A stretch of 64,000 nt of DNA, taken from contig OY986972.1 of assembly GCA_963920575.1 (NCBI GenBank), positions 15,976,502 to 16,040,501 of the forward strand. The letters run 5' to 3'. This document shows positions 35,277-46,555 of this stretch, piece after piece. Made by a program: the position numbers and the translations under genes. How positions within the stretch are numbered: the first letter of the stretch is position 1; each line of letters starts with the position of its first letter. The stretch is from Narthecium ossifragum. Taxonomy: Eukaryota > Streptophyta > Magnoliopsida > Dioscoreales > Nartheciaceae. The notes under the pieces were generated by a model, which saw only the letters and a program-made list of their open reading frames with translations, made no database searches and had not been told where the DNA came from.

Positions 35277-37324
35277 GACAGGCAGTCTCAGCGGCAGGCA
35301 GATCGATTGATTCAGCTAGGCTTGGCACAGATGTACGACGGCAGAGGTCGAAGATGGTGTTCAAGATTCAGTGGAGGCATCTCCAAGACCGCGGGACCGT
35401 TGACCAGAGTGACCAGGAGACCGGAGCTTTTGCCTGAAAGTCACTGAGTCAGTGCCTTTAAGGGTGATAGCCACCAACAGTTGTTAGAGAGGCTAGAGCA
35501 GGTTTGGCGGATTGTCAGCTCATCGGAGACAGACAATCAGTTGGATCAGGTTTCAAGGATCAGATTCCAGATGACTTCCCCTTTGGTGTTTACAGCATCC
35601 CAGCTCTCCCGACCAGAGTGATATAGGCCCAGAGTAGATATCCGGAGCTCGTGGAGATCCGTGCTGCGGTTGTTACCGAGCACATGATAGAGGGCTGGAC
35701 AGCGTCAGCAGACCGCAGATTGTGCTTCGTTAGCAGTATTGCGGATCCGACAGATCCATTACAGCCCCTTCCAGCGTCAGAGTGGGAGTGGAAGCACACC
35801 ATGGCGGACGTCATCACCAGATTGCAGGAGGCAGCTAGGTAGAGTACGTCCCACTGCCAGAGTTTGCCTATTCCAGCAGTCATCAGTTCAGACGGATGCA
35901 GTGCCATTTTAGGTGTAGTATGATAGTTCGTGTCGTTTCTCCGATTGCTCAATCGAGTTTGGTTGGGGCAACCGACAGAGAGATTAGCACAGAGCAGACG
36001 AGAGAGCTACTCAGGACAGAGGCGATGATCTGTGGAGTTCTCAGTTCTTGGAAGAGTATTCCTGGAGGTTCCTTCACGCAGAGGATCAGTCAGAGGTGGC
36101 AGAGAGCAAAGACCAGATGAGGTGGAGGCCGAGGCAACCCTACCCCGAGAATCTGCACTAGAACCATGACGACGTGGAGCGACGAGGACATCGAGCCTAC
36201 AGAGATTCCTGACGGCTTTAGCAGACAGTCGATTATACTCCAGAGGTGGAGTAGCAGATCCAGAGTTGCACGAGGACATCCTACGTGAGATTCACTCCTC
36301 TCCTGTTGTTGTTCATTCAGGAGGCATGAAGGTATATCGTGGATTTCGTCATCAGCCTGGTTGGCACCAGATACAGAGATCAGGTGCAGAGATCATATTC
36401 AGGATCAGATGCAGAGACCAGATACAGAGATCAGGTGCAGAGATCATAATTAGGATCAGACACAGAGGTCAGATTCAGGATCAGATGCAGAGGTCAGGTC
36501 AGCACATATACCGTATGTGATGAGTATGTGTGCCACATAGCAGTCCACATGTCAGAGAGGTGATCAGATGGCGTGACGCTTATGCTTCCATCACCTAGGG
36601 CCGTGATTCCGTGATCACAGACATGAGTCTACTACAGCTCTTAGGAGCTGATGATCACATCGTTGACTTTCAGCACAACATCTCGCAGCACAGATGGACA
36701 GACGGTCAGAGAGGACCATTAAGATTCATGGTGACGTGCTTAGAGCATGTATTGTTGATGCAGACGTCAGACGACGAGAGCACATCCTCATGGCTGAGTT
36801 TGCCTACTTCCACAGTTGACGGCTTAGCACCGACGTTGCACCTTTTGAGGTAGAGAGGTCAGTGCAGATCAGGTCAGAGGTGACAACCGTTAGAGTTCGT
36901 AGTCGACAACAGAGGGTTTGCTTACAGATCGGATCTATTCACGCACTTGTCAGTTGTGTGTCCTACTGCCACATGTTCGGTGTTGAGGGAGTACATTCCA
37001 TATCGGTCCCACATGATCAGACACGATGATATCGTAGTCAAGGAGGACGTCGCCTACATAGGGCAGCCAGTGCAGATTGTGGGCAGACGAGATCATATGC
37101 TGAGAGGCAGATCGATACTGTTGGTGATGATCAGATAGAGGCATGGTAGTGCAGAGAGCTTGACGTGGGGGTGAGAGGATCGCGTGCGTCGGGAGTTTCC
37201 CCGACTGTTCACCCCAGCAGGTAGTTTCTTTTGTGTGGGCGTTCGTGTCACTAGGACTAGTTGGTTCTTCTTTTCCGGCCATACCTTTGAATTTTGGGAC
37301 GAAATTTCTTTAAGGGTGATAGGT
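35277..37324 (+). pseudogene. Decayed pol of X with polypurine tract
   Basis: No frame is open for long, but Tekay-like words survive: SKTAGPLTRVTR near 35380 (end of RT), LQPLPASEWEWKHTMADV near 35760-35815 (integrase), VVHSGGMKVYRGFRHQ near 36306-36355 (integrase zinc region, out of normal order) and EDVAYIGQPVQIVGRRD near 37045-37095. Simple CAGAGATCAGGTG-type repeats fill 36365-36505. The polypurine tract region (ACGAAATTTCTTTAAGGG) lies at 37295-37317, directly before the 3' LTR. Confidence 0.65.
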
Positions 37325-39937
37325 TGTGAGGACCCGTACCTCCAACCCGGTCCGACCGTGTTAGGTCGAGGGTCTGGGTTTGTGGTTTGGCTCGGTTGGC
37401 CTTGGGATGCGATCGGTTGATCGCATCGCTGCTTTTGACCCCAGTGGCATTTTGGTAAATATGCTCCCTGGTGGCCAGTTTCACACCCACGTTGCACACA
37501 TGGCCTTTCATTGATGTCTGTGTTTGATTTGAACCTTTACGGCGCTCCCGATCGGAAGATCAGAGCTCGATCGGGAAAGATCGAATCGGACGGCTGTGAT
37601 GGATTTTAGCTTTCTATTTAAGCTCCTTCTTTCTCTTTCTTTCCTTCTTTCTTCCCCTGCCGTTCTCTTCTCTCTTGTCTCTCTCTCTCCTACGGCTGAC
37701 CTAGGGCTCGGAGGCGCGGCTTTCGAGGAGCGGATTCCGGCGATCGGAGTTGGGGAATGCGTGGAGGAGCTGCCCTGCTTGTTCAAGTAGGTGTTTCTAC
37801 CTCGATCTTAGGATCGGGTTCTCCTAGGATAGGTTTATTGCCTTTTCGTTGTAGGAATACTTGTTAGAATGTTGTGTAGTTCTTTGCGCATGCGTTACAG
37901 ATGCTTTGAAGTATTCCCACCTCGCGATTTCCGTATTCTAACGGTTGGTTTTTCGTATTATCGCCGTTTTACCGGTTTTCGCCCGTTTTGACCTAGATAG
38001 GAGATTTAACCTTCAAAAATGTGATTTCTTCATATCATTGGTTTCCCCATCGTTAATTACACTTGCTTGCAAAGTTTCATCAACTTCCAACTTGATTTGA
38101 TCCTTGAAATCCAAGAAATTGGATTTCTGGCACTGTTCCGAGGAATTGGGCCAGAGGCTCGACGGTCGATCGGTGCATCGACCGTCAAGCGTTGATACGC
38201 TCTTTCTGGGCCTGACGGTCGACCGTCGGATCGACCGTCGCATCGTCCGTCAGGCTCTGTCGGGTTTTTGACCTCCCACGATCGATGCATGGATCGACCG
38301 CAGGATCCTCCCTTTTCCCGATTTTGCCTCACGGTCGACCGTCGGATCGATCGTCAGGCTCTATTTGGTTTCGGGCTTCCCAGGGTAAATGGGTGGATCG
38401 ACCGTCGCCCTTAGGGTTTTCCTTGTTTTGGCCTCACGGTCGACCGCCGGATCGACCGTGGCCTCACGGTCGACCGTCGGATCGACCGTCCCATCGACCG
38501 TGGGCCCTTGAACAGTGTTTTCTAGTTTTTCTCAAATGGCTTTCAATTGTGATTAATCTTTAAACATGTTGGGAAGTTTACAAGTGGATTTTGGAGAGTT
38601 TTCAAAGGATTTCTATCGAGTTGGAGGATCGATTCGAGTATTTTCCTTTTAGGCTAATTTATGGTATTGATTGCACTTAATACGTGTTGGATTGTAGTTA
38701 AATGCTTACTTGATTGCCTAACCATTAGCTAGCTATGAGTACTAGTTAATGTGGAATTGTGGAACCTTAGCCTGTTGTCGGCGAGTGCCGAGGGCTATTC
38801 TATAACTGCGGCCAGTTACCCGCGGGGTAACTGTCGAACCTTAGTCTGTCAGGTGCAAGAGAGCATTGAAGACTATTGTATATCTGTGTCGATATCTTTG
38901 TGCTAATCTTTGCTTGGTTAGTATAAACTATCTGTATCTGAGGCCTTTGCTATGCTTACCCTTTTGGCTAGCTATAAGTTATGCCTAGCCCTGTATAATT
39001 GATGACATCTTGTTGTATGCTTATATCTCTTTATCTGTGCCTGAGCATTGCATGCATCTTGATTGCATTAGAGGCATATGAGGTTAGGCGGGCGATGGGT
39101 TGATCGCCGATTCGAGGCTCTCGGGTAGCTCGGATCTAGCCTTAGGACCGCGGCTGGGTAGTCAGGATAGGGCGTGATTGTCTGATTAGAATCTCTTGTT
39201 ATTGAGGATTTGCGATAGTTGATTCTGATCAATGTTTGAGGTTTAGAGGTCGTGTCGGTTCTCCAAGGCCAAGTGCTAAAGATGGTTGTCGATGCGTTCC
39301 CGACATGGTTCCCCAAGGCATGGTGTTCCTGCTTGGGTAAGGGTGATCTTGCATGTTACTGTTCCTTGGCCTCCTGGTAACATGTTCAGGAGAAAGGTTT
39401 CATGACAGGAGCCCTTGGGACATCGATAGGGTTATGGGACACGTGGCATCCTTTAGACTTAGGCAGAGAAACGACACTGTTGTTGTTTTCCTCCCTTCAA
39501 TGTGTCGTAGAGTAGAACCCTACTGAGCTTATCGCTCACTCCTACCCGGGCTACGTTTGCAGGTGCAGGCGCCAGTTCTTCTTCAGTAGAGCCGGCGGGA
39601 TCATTTTTTGGAGGCGCGACTACATCCAGAGGTGCTTGAGGTTGCTCCAGGAAGATTGTTGTACTTTGGCCGTTTTGTAAATTGTAAACATCTTTCGAGG
39701 ACTTTTGGATTATTGTATAAGATCTTTTCCCTTGGAGGAAATTGATAAGAATTGTATTCAGATGTTTAAACTGTACAACTTGATGTATTTATGAATTGAA
39801 TTTCTTTTTCACCTCTGGAATATAATTTGTTTAAGTTTATCTATAATTCCGCATTGTATCGCGCCACTTGGAGATGAATAGTGTAGGTTTCCCCTCACGC
39901 CTCGGCTCGGATGGGTGTTCTGGGTCGGGGTGTGACA
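37325..39937 (+). repeat. 3' LTR of element X
   Basis: 2613 bp, TGTGAGGACCCG...GGGTGTGACA, uninterrupted. It matches the 5' LTR (16158-22030) throughout, including the empty target site TTTAAACATGTTGG at about 38561-38574. It contains the CGGTCGACCG palindrome array (38155-38510) and the CCCGATCGGAAGATCGGAGCTCG words near 37548. The GGCCG after it is the target duplication. Confidence 0.9.
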
Positions 39938-40962
39938 GGCCGGGCGACGCGAACCGGAACCTAACAAACCGCGGAAATTTTTTGGCGAGGGTTCACTCTA
40001 CCCTATTTGTCTCCCTAACAATTCATCACAAACACCCTCAATTTAAGAGACATAATTGAACAACATCGAACCCAAGATTACAAAACCCAAGTGAATTTAA
40101 TATATATATATCCTCGGAGAGGGGAAGATCCAAATACAACATTACTCACATAGGAGACTAACTAACATACGGTATAAAGTTGTAAAATATCGCCACCTCT
40201 CAAGCTCCGTCTGGCGCCACCGCACCACCGACCAACTGCCCGGTAGGGGCCACCGAAGAGATGTTGACGCCTGCACCTACAAAACGCAGCCCGGGTAGGA
40301 GTGAGCAACTAAGCTCAACCGGGAAACTACACTACGACACACAGAAGGAAGAGGGAAACGCAACAGTGTCGCCCCCAAGTAATACCTGGGTGTATACAGA
40401 GGCCTCAAAACCCCACCGCGTGTCCCTGAGGCCCACAATCATGGTCTTCCAGCCGAGCTGGTCACACTCAGTAGTAAGAAACAACACTACTGACTCACAA
40501 GCAGGAACATGACACTGCAGGCGGGAAATGGCACCGCTGAGTAGGCAACCCCTCTACTCAAGGGTCAACACAGTGGGACACCGGCTACACCTCAGCATCC
40601 GACTCGAGGCCGATACGACCTCTACAATCACCAAGCAACAGGTGTACCAGTCATCTAGGCCTATTATCAAGTTTGACTGGACACCACAATTCAAACCGGG
40701 TCCAAACTACCCAACCCCGGTCCTAGGGCTAAATCCCGAGCTTCCAGCCTCGGGACGGCGACTAACAGATCGCACACGCCCTAATTATGCAACTAATGCA
40801 CAACGAAGATGCATGCGATGAACATGTGCAAGGAAAGCAGTTAAAGCATGCAGTAGTATGTGATGATAACATAGCTTGGTCTGGGCTCGGCACACTGTCG
40901 GCCGGGGGTGGTGAACAGATAATTAAGGTATGGGACTGCTGCAGTGGTACACCACCAAAATA

Positions 40963-41283
40963 TCAACTTCCCTCATCGGTTGTGCAGCCATTCCTCGTAC
41001 CATTACTATCCAAAATATCAACTTCAATACGTTCAATACATAATGAGCATGCTACCAAAACCATACCCTCTAAGTCATCATCTGAAGCAAGGATGCATCT
41101 CGAATGCTGAGGAATTGAATAATGCATTTGTATGTTGTCCCTTGATAGATTAGGCCATTTCCCGCAAAGATATCTCACAAACCCGTTATAAGAAGAACCA
41201 CTTCGTACTCTCCAAATGGCAGTCTCTACACCATACTTGCACAACAGCACCAAACTATCACCCATTATTATTCCTATCAACTA
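40963..41283 (-). pseudogene. MULE transposase N-terminal (PB1-like) domain fragment
   Basis: A 105-codon frame reads GFVRYLCGKWPNLSRDNIQM, HYSIPQHSRCILASDDDL and CIERIEVDI. This is the pattern of the N-terminal domain found on plant Mutator-like transposases (KWxxL, HYxxPG, SDDDxxxM, RIxV). No DDE or zinc-finger part follows on either side. The frame abuts the truncated LTR Y on its C-terminal side and the minisatellite on the other. It may be an exon of a captured or decayed MULE. Confidence 0.55.
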
Positions 41284-41284
41284 A

Positions 41285-44200
41285 CACAACATACGAAGCA
41301 TAATGTAATTAGAAACATGAACATAAAAGAGAAAAGAGAAAAGTGCAAACAAAGAAAAGAGAATTTTGAACGTACCATGTACATAAGATCATTCACTCAC
41401 AAACTAAGTTTAGATGTCTACAAAATAAGATGATCTACAAACACAGCATACTCAGCATAATGTAATTACACTAGGTGAAACATGAACAAAAAATAGAAAA
41501 GAGAAAAGAGAAAAGTGCAAACAGAGAAAAGAGAATTTTTAACGTACCATGTATATAAGATCATATACTCTCAAAATAAGTTTAAATGTCTATAAAATAA
41601 GATAATCTACAAACACAACATAATCAACATAATGTAATTACACTAGGTGAAACATGAACAAAAAATAGAAAAGAGAAAAAGAGAAAAGAGAATTTTGAAC
41701 GTACCATGTATATAAGATCATACACTGTCATAATAAGCTTAGATGTCTATAAAATAAGATGATCTACAAACACAACAAACTTAGGATAATGTAATTACTT
41801 TAGGTGAAACATGAACAAAAAATAGAAAAAGGAAAAGAGAAAAGAGAAAAGTGCAAACAGAGAAAAGAGAATTTTGAACGTACCATGTATATAAGATCAT
41901 TATGAGGACATGTTCCTCTACTCCTGGGTCGATCGATTGGGTTGGACCCCTGGCTCGTTTGTTTGTTTCGCATCGAGCGCGCGATCCCGGTGGATCGCAT
42001 TGTTTCTTGGACCACAAGGGGCAATTTGGTAAATTGCGTCATGTCGGTTTGTTTCACACCCGTGTGGTGCACACACAGCCTCTGATTGTTATTTGTGTTT
42101 GATTAGATTCTCATATGCGTTCTCGATCGGAAGATCGGAGCTCGATCGGAAGATCGGAGCTCAATCGGGAAGGATCGAGATGGGCGGTCGAATCGCGACC
42201 ACTGTAGCTGGTCGGCTACTGTAGCTACAGTAGGTTGGCTACTGTAGCTACAGTACCGTGTTGTAATACCCCCTCTCTTCTCCTTCTTCTCTCTTTTTCG
42301 CTCTTTTCTCCTGTTTCCAGCTGAGTCTTCTCTCCCTTCGTTCTCTCTCCTCCGGCCACCAAAATGAGTGTTTGAAGGCTCGTTGGAACCGTGGCTGCGT
42401 GAGGAAGATCTATGGTGTGGTTTGAAGCCTTGTTAGTGACTGGTTTGCGGGGAATCAACCGAGTAGTGTGTTTTCAGTAGGTTTCTACCTACGAGAGTTG
42501 TTTAGGGGTTTTCTTTGGATCTAGTCGGTAGATCTTGTTGTTCTTTGAGTTTTTAGATTCCTCTTACTTAGTATAATTTTTGGTTTAATTTTCATAATCT
42601 TTTTTATTTAAGCATGTTTAATCTCGGATTTTCCAGTTTCTGCTATTCTTGAAGAACAGCCGGTTTACGGCGAGTTTTTCGATTGGTACGTACATGTTCT
42701 TGGGTTGTGATGAACATAAGAGTTATAGATATTTGAATCTACTCTAAAACCCAACTGATTTCATCATTGTTTGATATTCCTACGATTTGTTATGATTTTC
42801 GTACGGGTGGGCTGCGTTGCAGCAAGCAATGGTAAGTTAGTTTGATTAGCGGTTTTGATTAGTGTTTTCCCGTTAATCCAGCTGTTGGATGTTTCCTGAT
42901 TTTGGATATGTTGATCTACTGGTGTCTAAGTTGGATCTCAAATCCGACGTCGTTTGGACGTCGGATCGATGGGGTCAATTAGCCCCTAAGTAGAGGACTT
43001 TTGGTGTTTTAATAATATTATATGTTCGAAACATATAATATTCTATTTTACTGTTCATCAAGGATTTCGGGGTTGCTTCCCGTTGCAGGAGTCCACGGTT
43101 GACGGTCGCGGTACCGTTGTAATGCCGGGACCCGCTGCGGATCGGCTGCCAGCGGTTGGTAGTACCGCTACAGCGATCCGATTGGACTTGTATGCTATCC
43201 TTAATATACTGTTGCATGCTTATTCTCTTACTGTGTATGTTCATAGCATGCATTTCTCTGTTGTGCATTAGTTGCATGGTTAGGGTGTGGGCGATCTGTG
43301 GGTCGCCGTCCTGAGGTTGGAAGCTCAGACTTAGCCCTAGGATCGGGGTTGGGTAGTTTGGACCCGGTTAGAATTGTGGTGTCCAGTCAAACTTGATGAT
43401 AGGCTTAGATGACTGGTACACCTGTTGCTTGGTGATTGTAGAGGTCGTGTCGGCCTTGAGTCGGATGCTGAGGTGTAGCCGGTGTTCCACTGTGTTGACT
43501 CTGGAGTAAAGGAGTTGCCTACTCAATGGTGCCATTTCCCGCCTGCAGTGTCATGTTCCTGCTTGTGAGTCAGTAGTGTTGTTTCTTGCTACTGAGTGTG
43601 ACCTGACATGTGACCAGCTCGGCTGGAAGACCATGATTGTGGGCCTCAGGGACACGCGGTGGGGTTATGGGACCCCTGTATACACCCAGGTCTTACTTGA
43701 GGGCGACACTGTTGCGTTTTCCTCTTCCTTTTGTGTGACGTAGTGTAGAACCCTGCTGAGCTTTATGCTCATTCCTACCCGGGCTGCGTTTTGCAGGTGC
43801 AGGCGTCAGTTCTTCTTCTGTGGCCCCTACCGGGCAGTTGGTCGGCGCCAGGCGGAGTCTGAGAGGTGGTGATCTTTACTACTTTTAACCTATGTTAGAT
43901 AGCCTCCTACGGGAGTAATGTTGTATTTGGATCTTCCCCTCTCCGAGAATATGTATAATAAATTCACTTGAGTTTTGTAATCTGAGGTTCGAGGTTTGTA
44001 TTTTTAATTATGTCTTTTTAAATTGAGGGTTTTTATGATGATTGCTAGGGAGACCAATAGGTTAGAAGGAACCCTCGCCAATATTTTTCCGCGTTTCTTT
44101 AGGTTCCGGCTCGCGTCGCCTGGCCCGGTTGGGCTTTCGCGGGTCGGGGCGCGACAATCGTACACTCTCATAATAAGTTTACATGTCTACAAAATAAGAT

Positions 44201-44530
44201 GATCTATAAACACAACATACTCAGCATAATGTAATTACACTAGGTGTAACATGAACAAAAAAATGAAATGGGAAAAGAGAAAAGAGAAAAGAAAAAAGTG
44301 CAAACAGATAAAAGAGAATTTTGAACGTACCATGTATATAAGATTCATACACTCTCATAATAAGTTTAGATGTCTACAAATAAGATGATCTACAAACACA
44401 GCATACTCAACATAATGTAATTACACTATGTGAAACATCAACAAAAAATAGATAAGGGAAAAGAGAAAATACCAAACAGAGAAAAGAGAACTTTGACCGT
44501 ACCATCTTTATCAGATCAACACTCTCATAG
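41285..44530. repeat. Minisatellite, ~150-182 bp units, split by a solo LTR
   Basis: Six units start with ACACAACATACTCAGCATAATG or a variant at about 41285, 41435, 41613, 41772, 44215 and 44397. Each contains GAAAAGAGAATTTTGAACGTACCATGTATATAAGATCAT and ACACTCTCATAATAAGTTTAGATG segments. Unit length varies through runs of AAAAGAG. The fourth unit is split by the LTR at 41901-44156. The array is AT-rich and non-coding. Confidence 0.85.
41901..44156 (+). mobile_element. Solo LTR, plus orientation, inside the minisatellite
   Basis: 2256 bp, from TATGAGGACA (mutated TGTGAGGACA) to GGGGCGCGACA. The flanks ATCAT (41896-41900) and ATCGT (44157-44161) are a 5-bp target duplication with one later change. 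No primer site or internal region is present. It belongs to the same family as the LTRs of element A, but diverged. It keeps the GATCGGAAGATCGGAGCTC repeats near 42126-42165 and the AT palindrome near 43010-43045. Confidence 0.88.
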
Positions 44531-45260
44531 TAAGTTTAAATGTTTACAAATTATAGGATTTACAAACAATTCTATAATGGATAAACGAACAAAGAAATGA
44601 CCTCCCAATAAATTAACAAATAACGAAAAACAGGAGAAAAGATATGATGCAATGACTGAACAAACATAAAGCGCCAAGTTTGCTATGAACATAACAGTTA
44701 GCACCGAGACCTCGACAGTGATAGTGATCATTTCACGAACAAAGAATGCAAACAAGGTATTGCAGGAGTAAGGCGATACACAACACAGAAAGCGAGAGAA
44801 ATATAAAGAGATACGATGAAGATTACTAACCCACTAACCTCCAATACAAGAATGACGACAAAACAAATGAACAATGAGAGACTATCACTAGCTAGGTTTC
44901 CCAAAGAACACGTGAGAAGGGGACGATGTCGAGAACGATGCTTCTGATGCTGAGAACGACGCTTCGGATGTCGCGATCGACGCTTCGAAACCAATTTGGC
45001 TAATAAAAAAAGGAATCAACTATAACTGCCCCCCATGAATACAGCTATATGATGAGCGGGTTAATAACCAGTGATGTCATAGGGCATGAAAGGTCATCAA
45101 AAATATATAACCAACCATAACTGATGTAGATTGGTGTTTATACCTTAAATCTAATGATAGGGGTGTACCCATCAACGAGTTTCTCAAATTTAGTGTAAAC
45201 ACCAATTATCTATTAAAAATAACAAGTTGACGTTTGGTTGCCTGCATCGCTACTGGATTA
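44531..45260. other. Intergenic, no gene recognised
   Basis: AT-rich sequence after the minisatellite. A short degenerate repeat, GAACGATGCTTCTGATG / GAACGACGCTTCGGATG, lies at about 44930-44985. At 45230-45342 a small foldback has GTTTGGTTG near one end and CAACCAAACAC at the other, possibly a tiny hAT-type MITE. Confidence 0.4.
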
Positions 45261-45610
45261 TGTAGCACGACGGCCATATGTGGCGGTGCTGTAGAAAGCA
45301 CCCTTTGGCCATCTCTGATGCATTAGCCCAACCAAACACTCATAAGCCATCACAGGTTACTGCTTATGTAAAGTAAAATGCTTTACTTATGGTAAATATC
45401 AGTTTTAATATAAAAAAGTTTACAGATAGGTGATAGGTGATTTTTTTAACATTTTCCAAATCAAGAAATTTTATATTCTTGAATTTTTATATATATCACA
45501 ATCATATTTGGAGAAGAAAAGATAGATTAATTTTCGTCATATTTGGACAAAAGAAATTACAAGATTTAGTAGTAGTAAATACATATAGCCTGGCCCTTAG
45601 ATTATTATTA
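45261..45610 (+). repeat. Dispersed repeat, right copy of a pair
   Basis: Same orientation as 15132-15625 and very similar over most of its length, but lacking the ~170-base internal segment of the left copy. The two copies bracket the retrotransposon-rich block. No coding capacity is seen. Confidence 0.7.
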
Positions 45611-46149
45611 TTTGTTAAATTGCATTGAAATAGATAGTTGTCTATTGGACAAAGTAGTTAGAAAACCAAATTGTAGTTTCGCTTAGATGCAAATTCCAAA
45701 TTCACCATCAAAGGTATGTCATTTATCTAACCTTATTAATAGTTTTTGGATTTTTATTCTTATAATTAGTATGTCATTTATGGCACTATAAAGTTGCTAA
45801 AGATTTAAAAAAGAAAAGAAAATAAAGAGGATAGGTCATCTATCTCTGTCATAAAATACTGGTTTAGAGCAAGGCTTCTATGTTGCATTTTAATATGCTT
45901 TCTATAGTATTGATTCCTGTTTTCTGTTTCAATGATCAAGTCATATTTTTATAATTTTTGCACATCATCCAATCATGTGATATATTGTGTTTGTTTCCAT
46001 TGACCAGATTTTTAGGCTGTTTGGGTCTCAATTTCTGCTGAATTTTTACATAGCTGGAGCACTAGGAGGATCAATATATTTCCTGGTGCACAAGGCCTTA
46101 ATTGTTCCTTCTTCAAAGGCGAGAAAGCAGTGATTAAATGGTTGGAGTT

Positions 46150-46526
46150 TGATAGGCAATCACGACCAGTTCGGCTGTGCAAGCCTAATCCATGTTATCT
46201 CTAGTTGGGTCAAGAGTCCTAGTTGAGTATTAATGCTAGTAGTAAGAAAAGGCTGAACTAGTATGTTATAGTTATCTTGATTGGGTACAGCCTATGCTGC
46301 TTGTGGCGTACGGCTTAGGAGGGACCAGCCGGACTATTGGACGGCTGAGATTAGGAGGTCGTTAGGGTTGGGGTATTTAAGAGTTGGAGTCATGTAATTT
46401 CTCTTTATCTTGCTAATAGAAAAATCAGGGGTTTTCCAGCCATTAATTGAATTGAGGGGGTGCCTCTACCATTAACAGGGGAGAGATCTTGAGCCCTAGA
46501 CAACTTCTGCGGCAAAGTTCTCATCA
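46150..46526 (+). repeat. 5' LTR of the Reina element
   Basis: 377 bp, TGATAGGCAA...TTCTCATCA. It holds a likely core promoter TATTTAA at 46374-46380 and an AATAGAAAAATC-rich R/U5 region. It is equal in length to the 3' LTR and nearly identical to it. Confidence 0.95.
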
Positions 46527-46528
46527 AG

Positions 46529-46540
46529 TGGTACCAGAGC
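46529..46540 (+). promoter_or_regulatory. Primer binding site of the Reina element
   Basis: TGGTACCAGAGC begins two bases after the LTR end. It is a Met-tRNA-type primer site with one change (ACC for ATC) from the word used by elements A and X. Confidence 0.85.
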
Positions 46541-46555
46541 AACGATCCTGCAGCC

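Larger units (their letters stand above)
15959..39937 (+). mobile_element. Composite retrotransposon X (Tekay-related), heavily nested
   Basis: The whole unit is bounded by GGCCG at 15954-15958 and 39938-39942. Parts in order: an inverted LTR end (15959-16157), 5' LTR (16158-22030, interrupted), primer binding site, decayed gag and RT start (22031-23961), an inserted Tekay element (23962-35276), decayed pol (35277-37324), polypurine tract and 3' LTR (37325-39937). Without insertions the LTRs are about 2.62 kb each. The C-terminal remnant (EDVAYIGQPVQIVGRRD) resembles the Tekay end, so X is a relative of the element inserted in it. It encodes nothing intact. Confidence 0.8.
15923..40955 (-). 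mobile_element. LTR fragment Y, split by insertion of element X
   Basis: The terminal 36 bases of a minus-oriented LTR (TGTCGTGCCCCGACC...) occupy 15923-15958. The same LTR resumes at 39938 without loss (GGCCGGGCGACGCGAACC) and runs to about 40955, where it stops inside its GC-rich middle. The pieces fit together exactly around the duplicated GGCCG. Only about 1.05 kb of a normal 2.3-2.4 kb LTR remains; the upstream half is missing. Family: the same as the Tekay-type LTRs in this window. Confidence 0.8.

Noticed and set aside
44525..44994. Hydrophobic minus-strand frames of 76 and 88 codons
   Set aside because: AT-rich sequence gives Phe/Leu/Val-rich frames by chance; no family resemblance and no exon borders.
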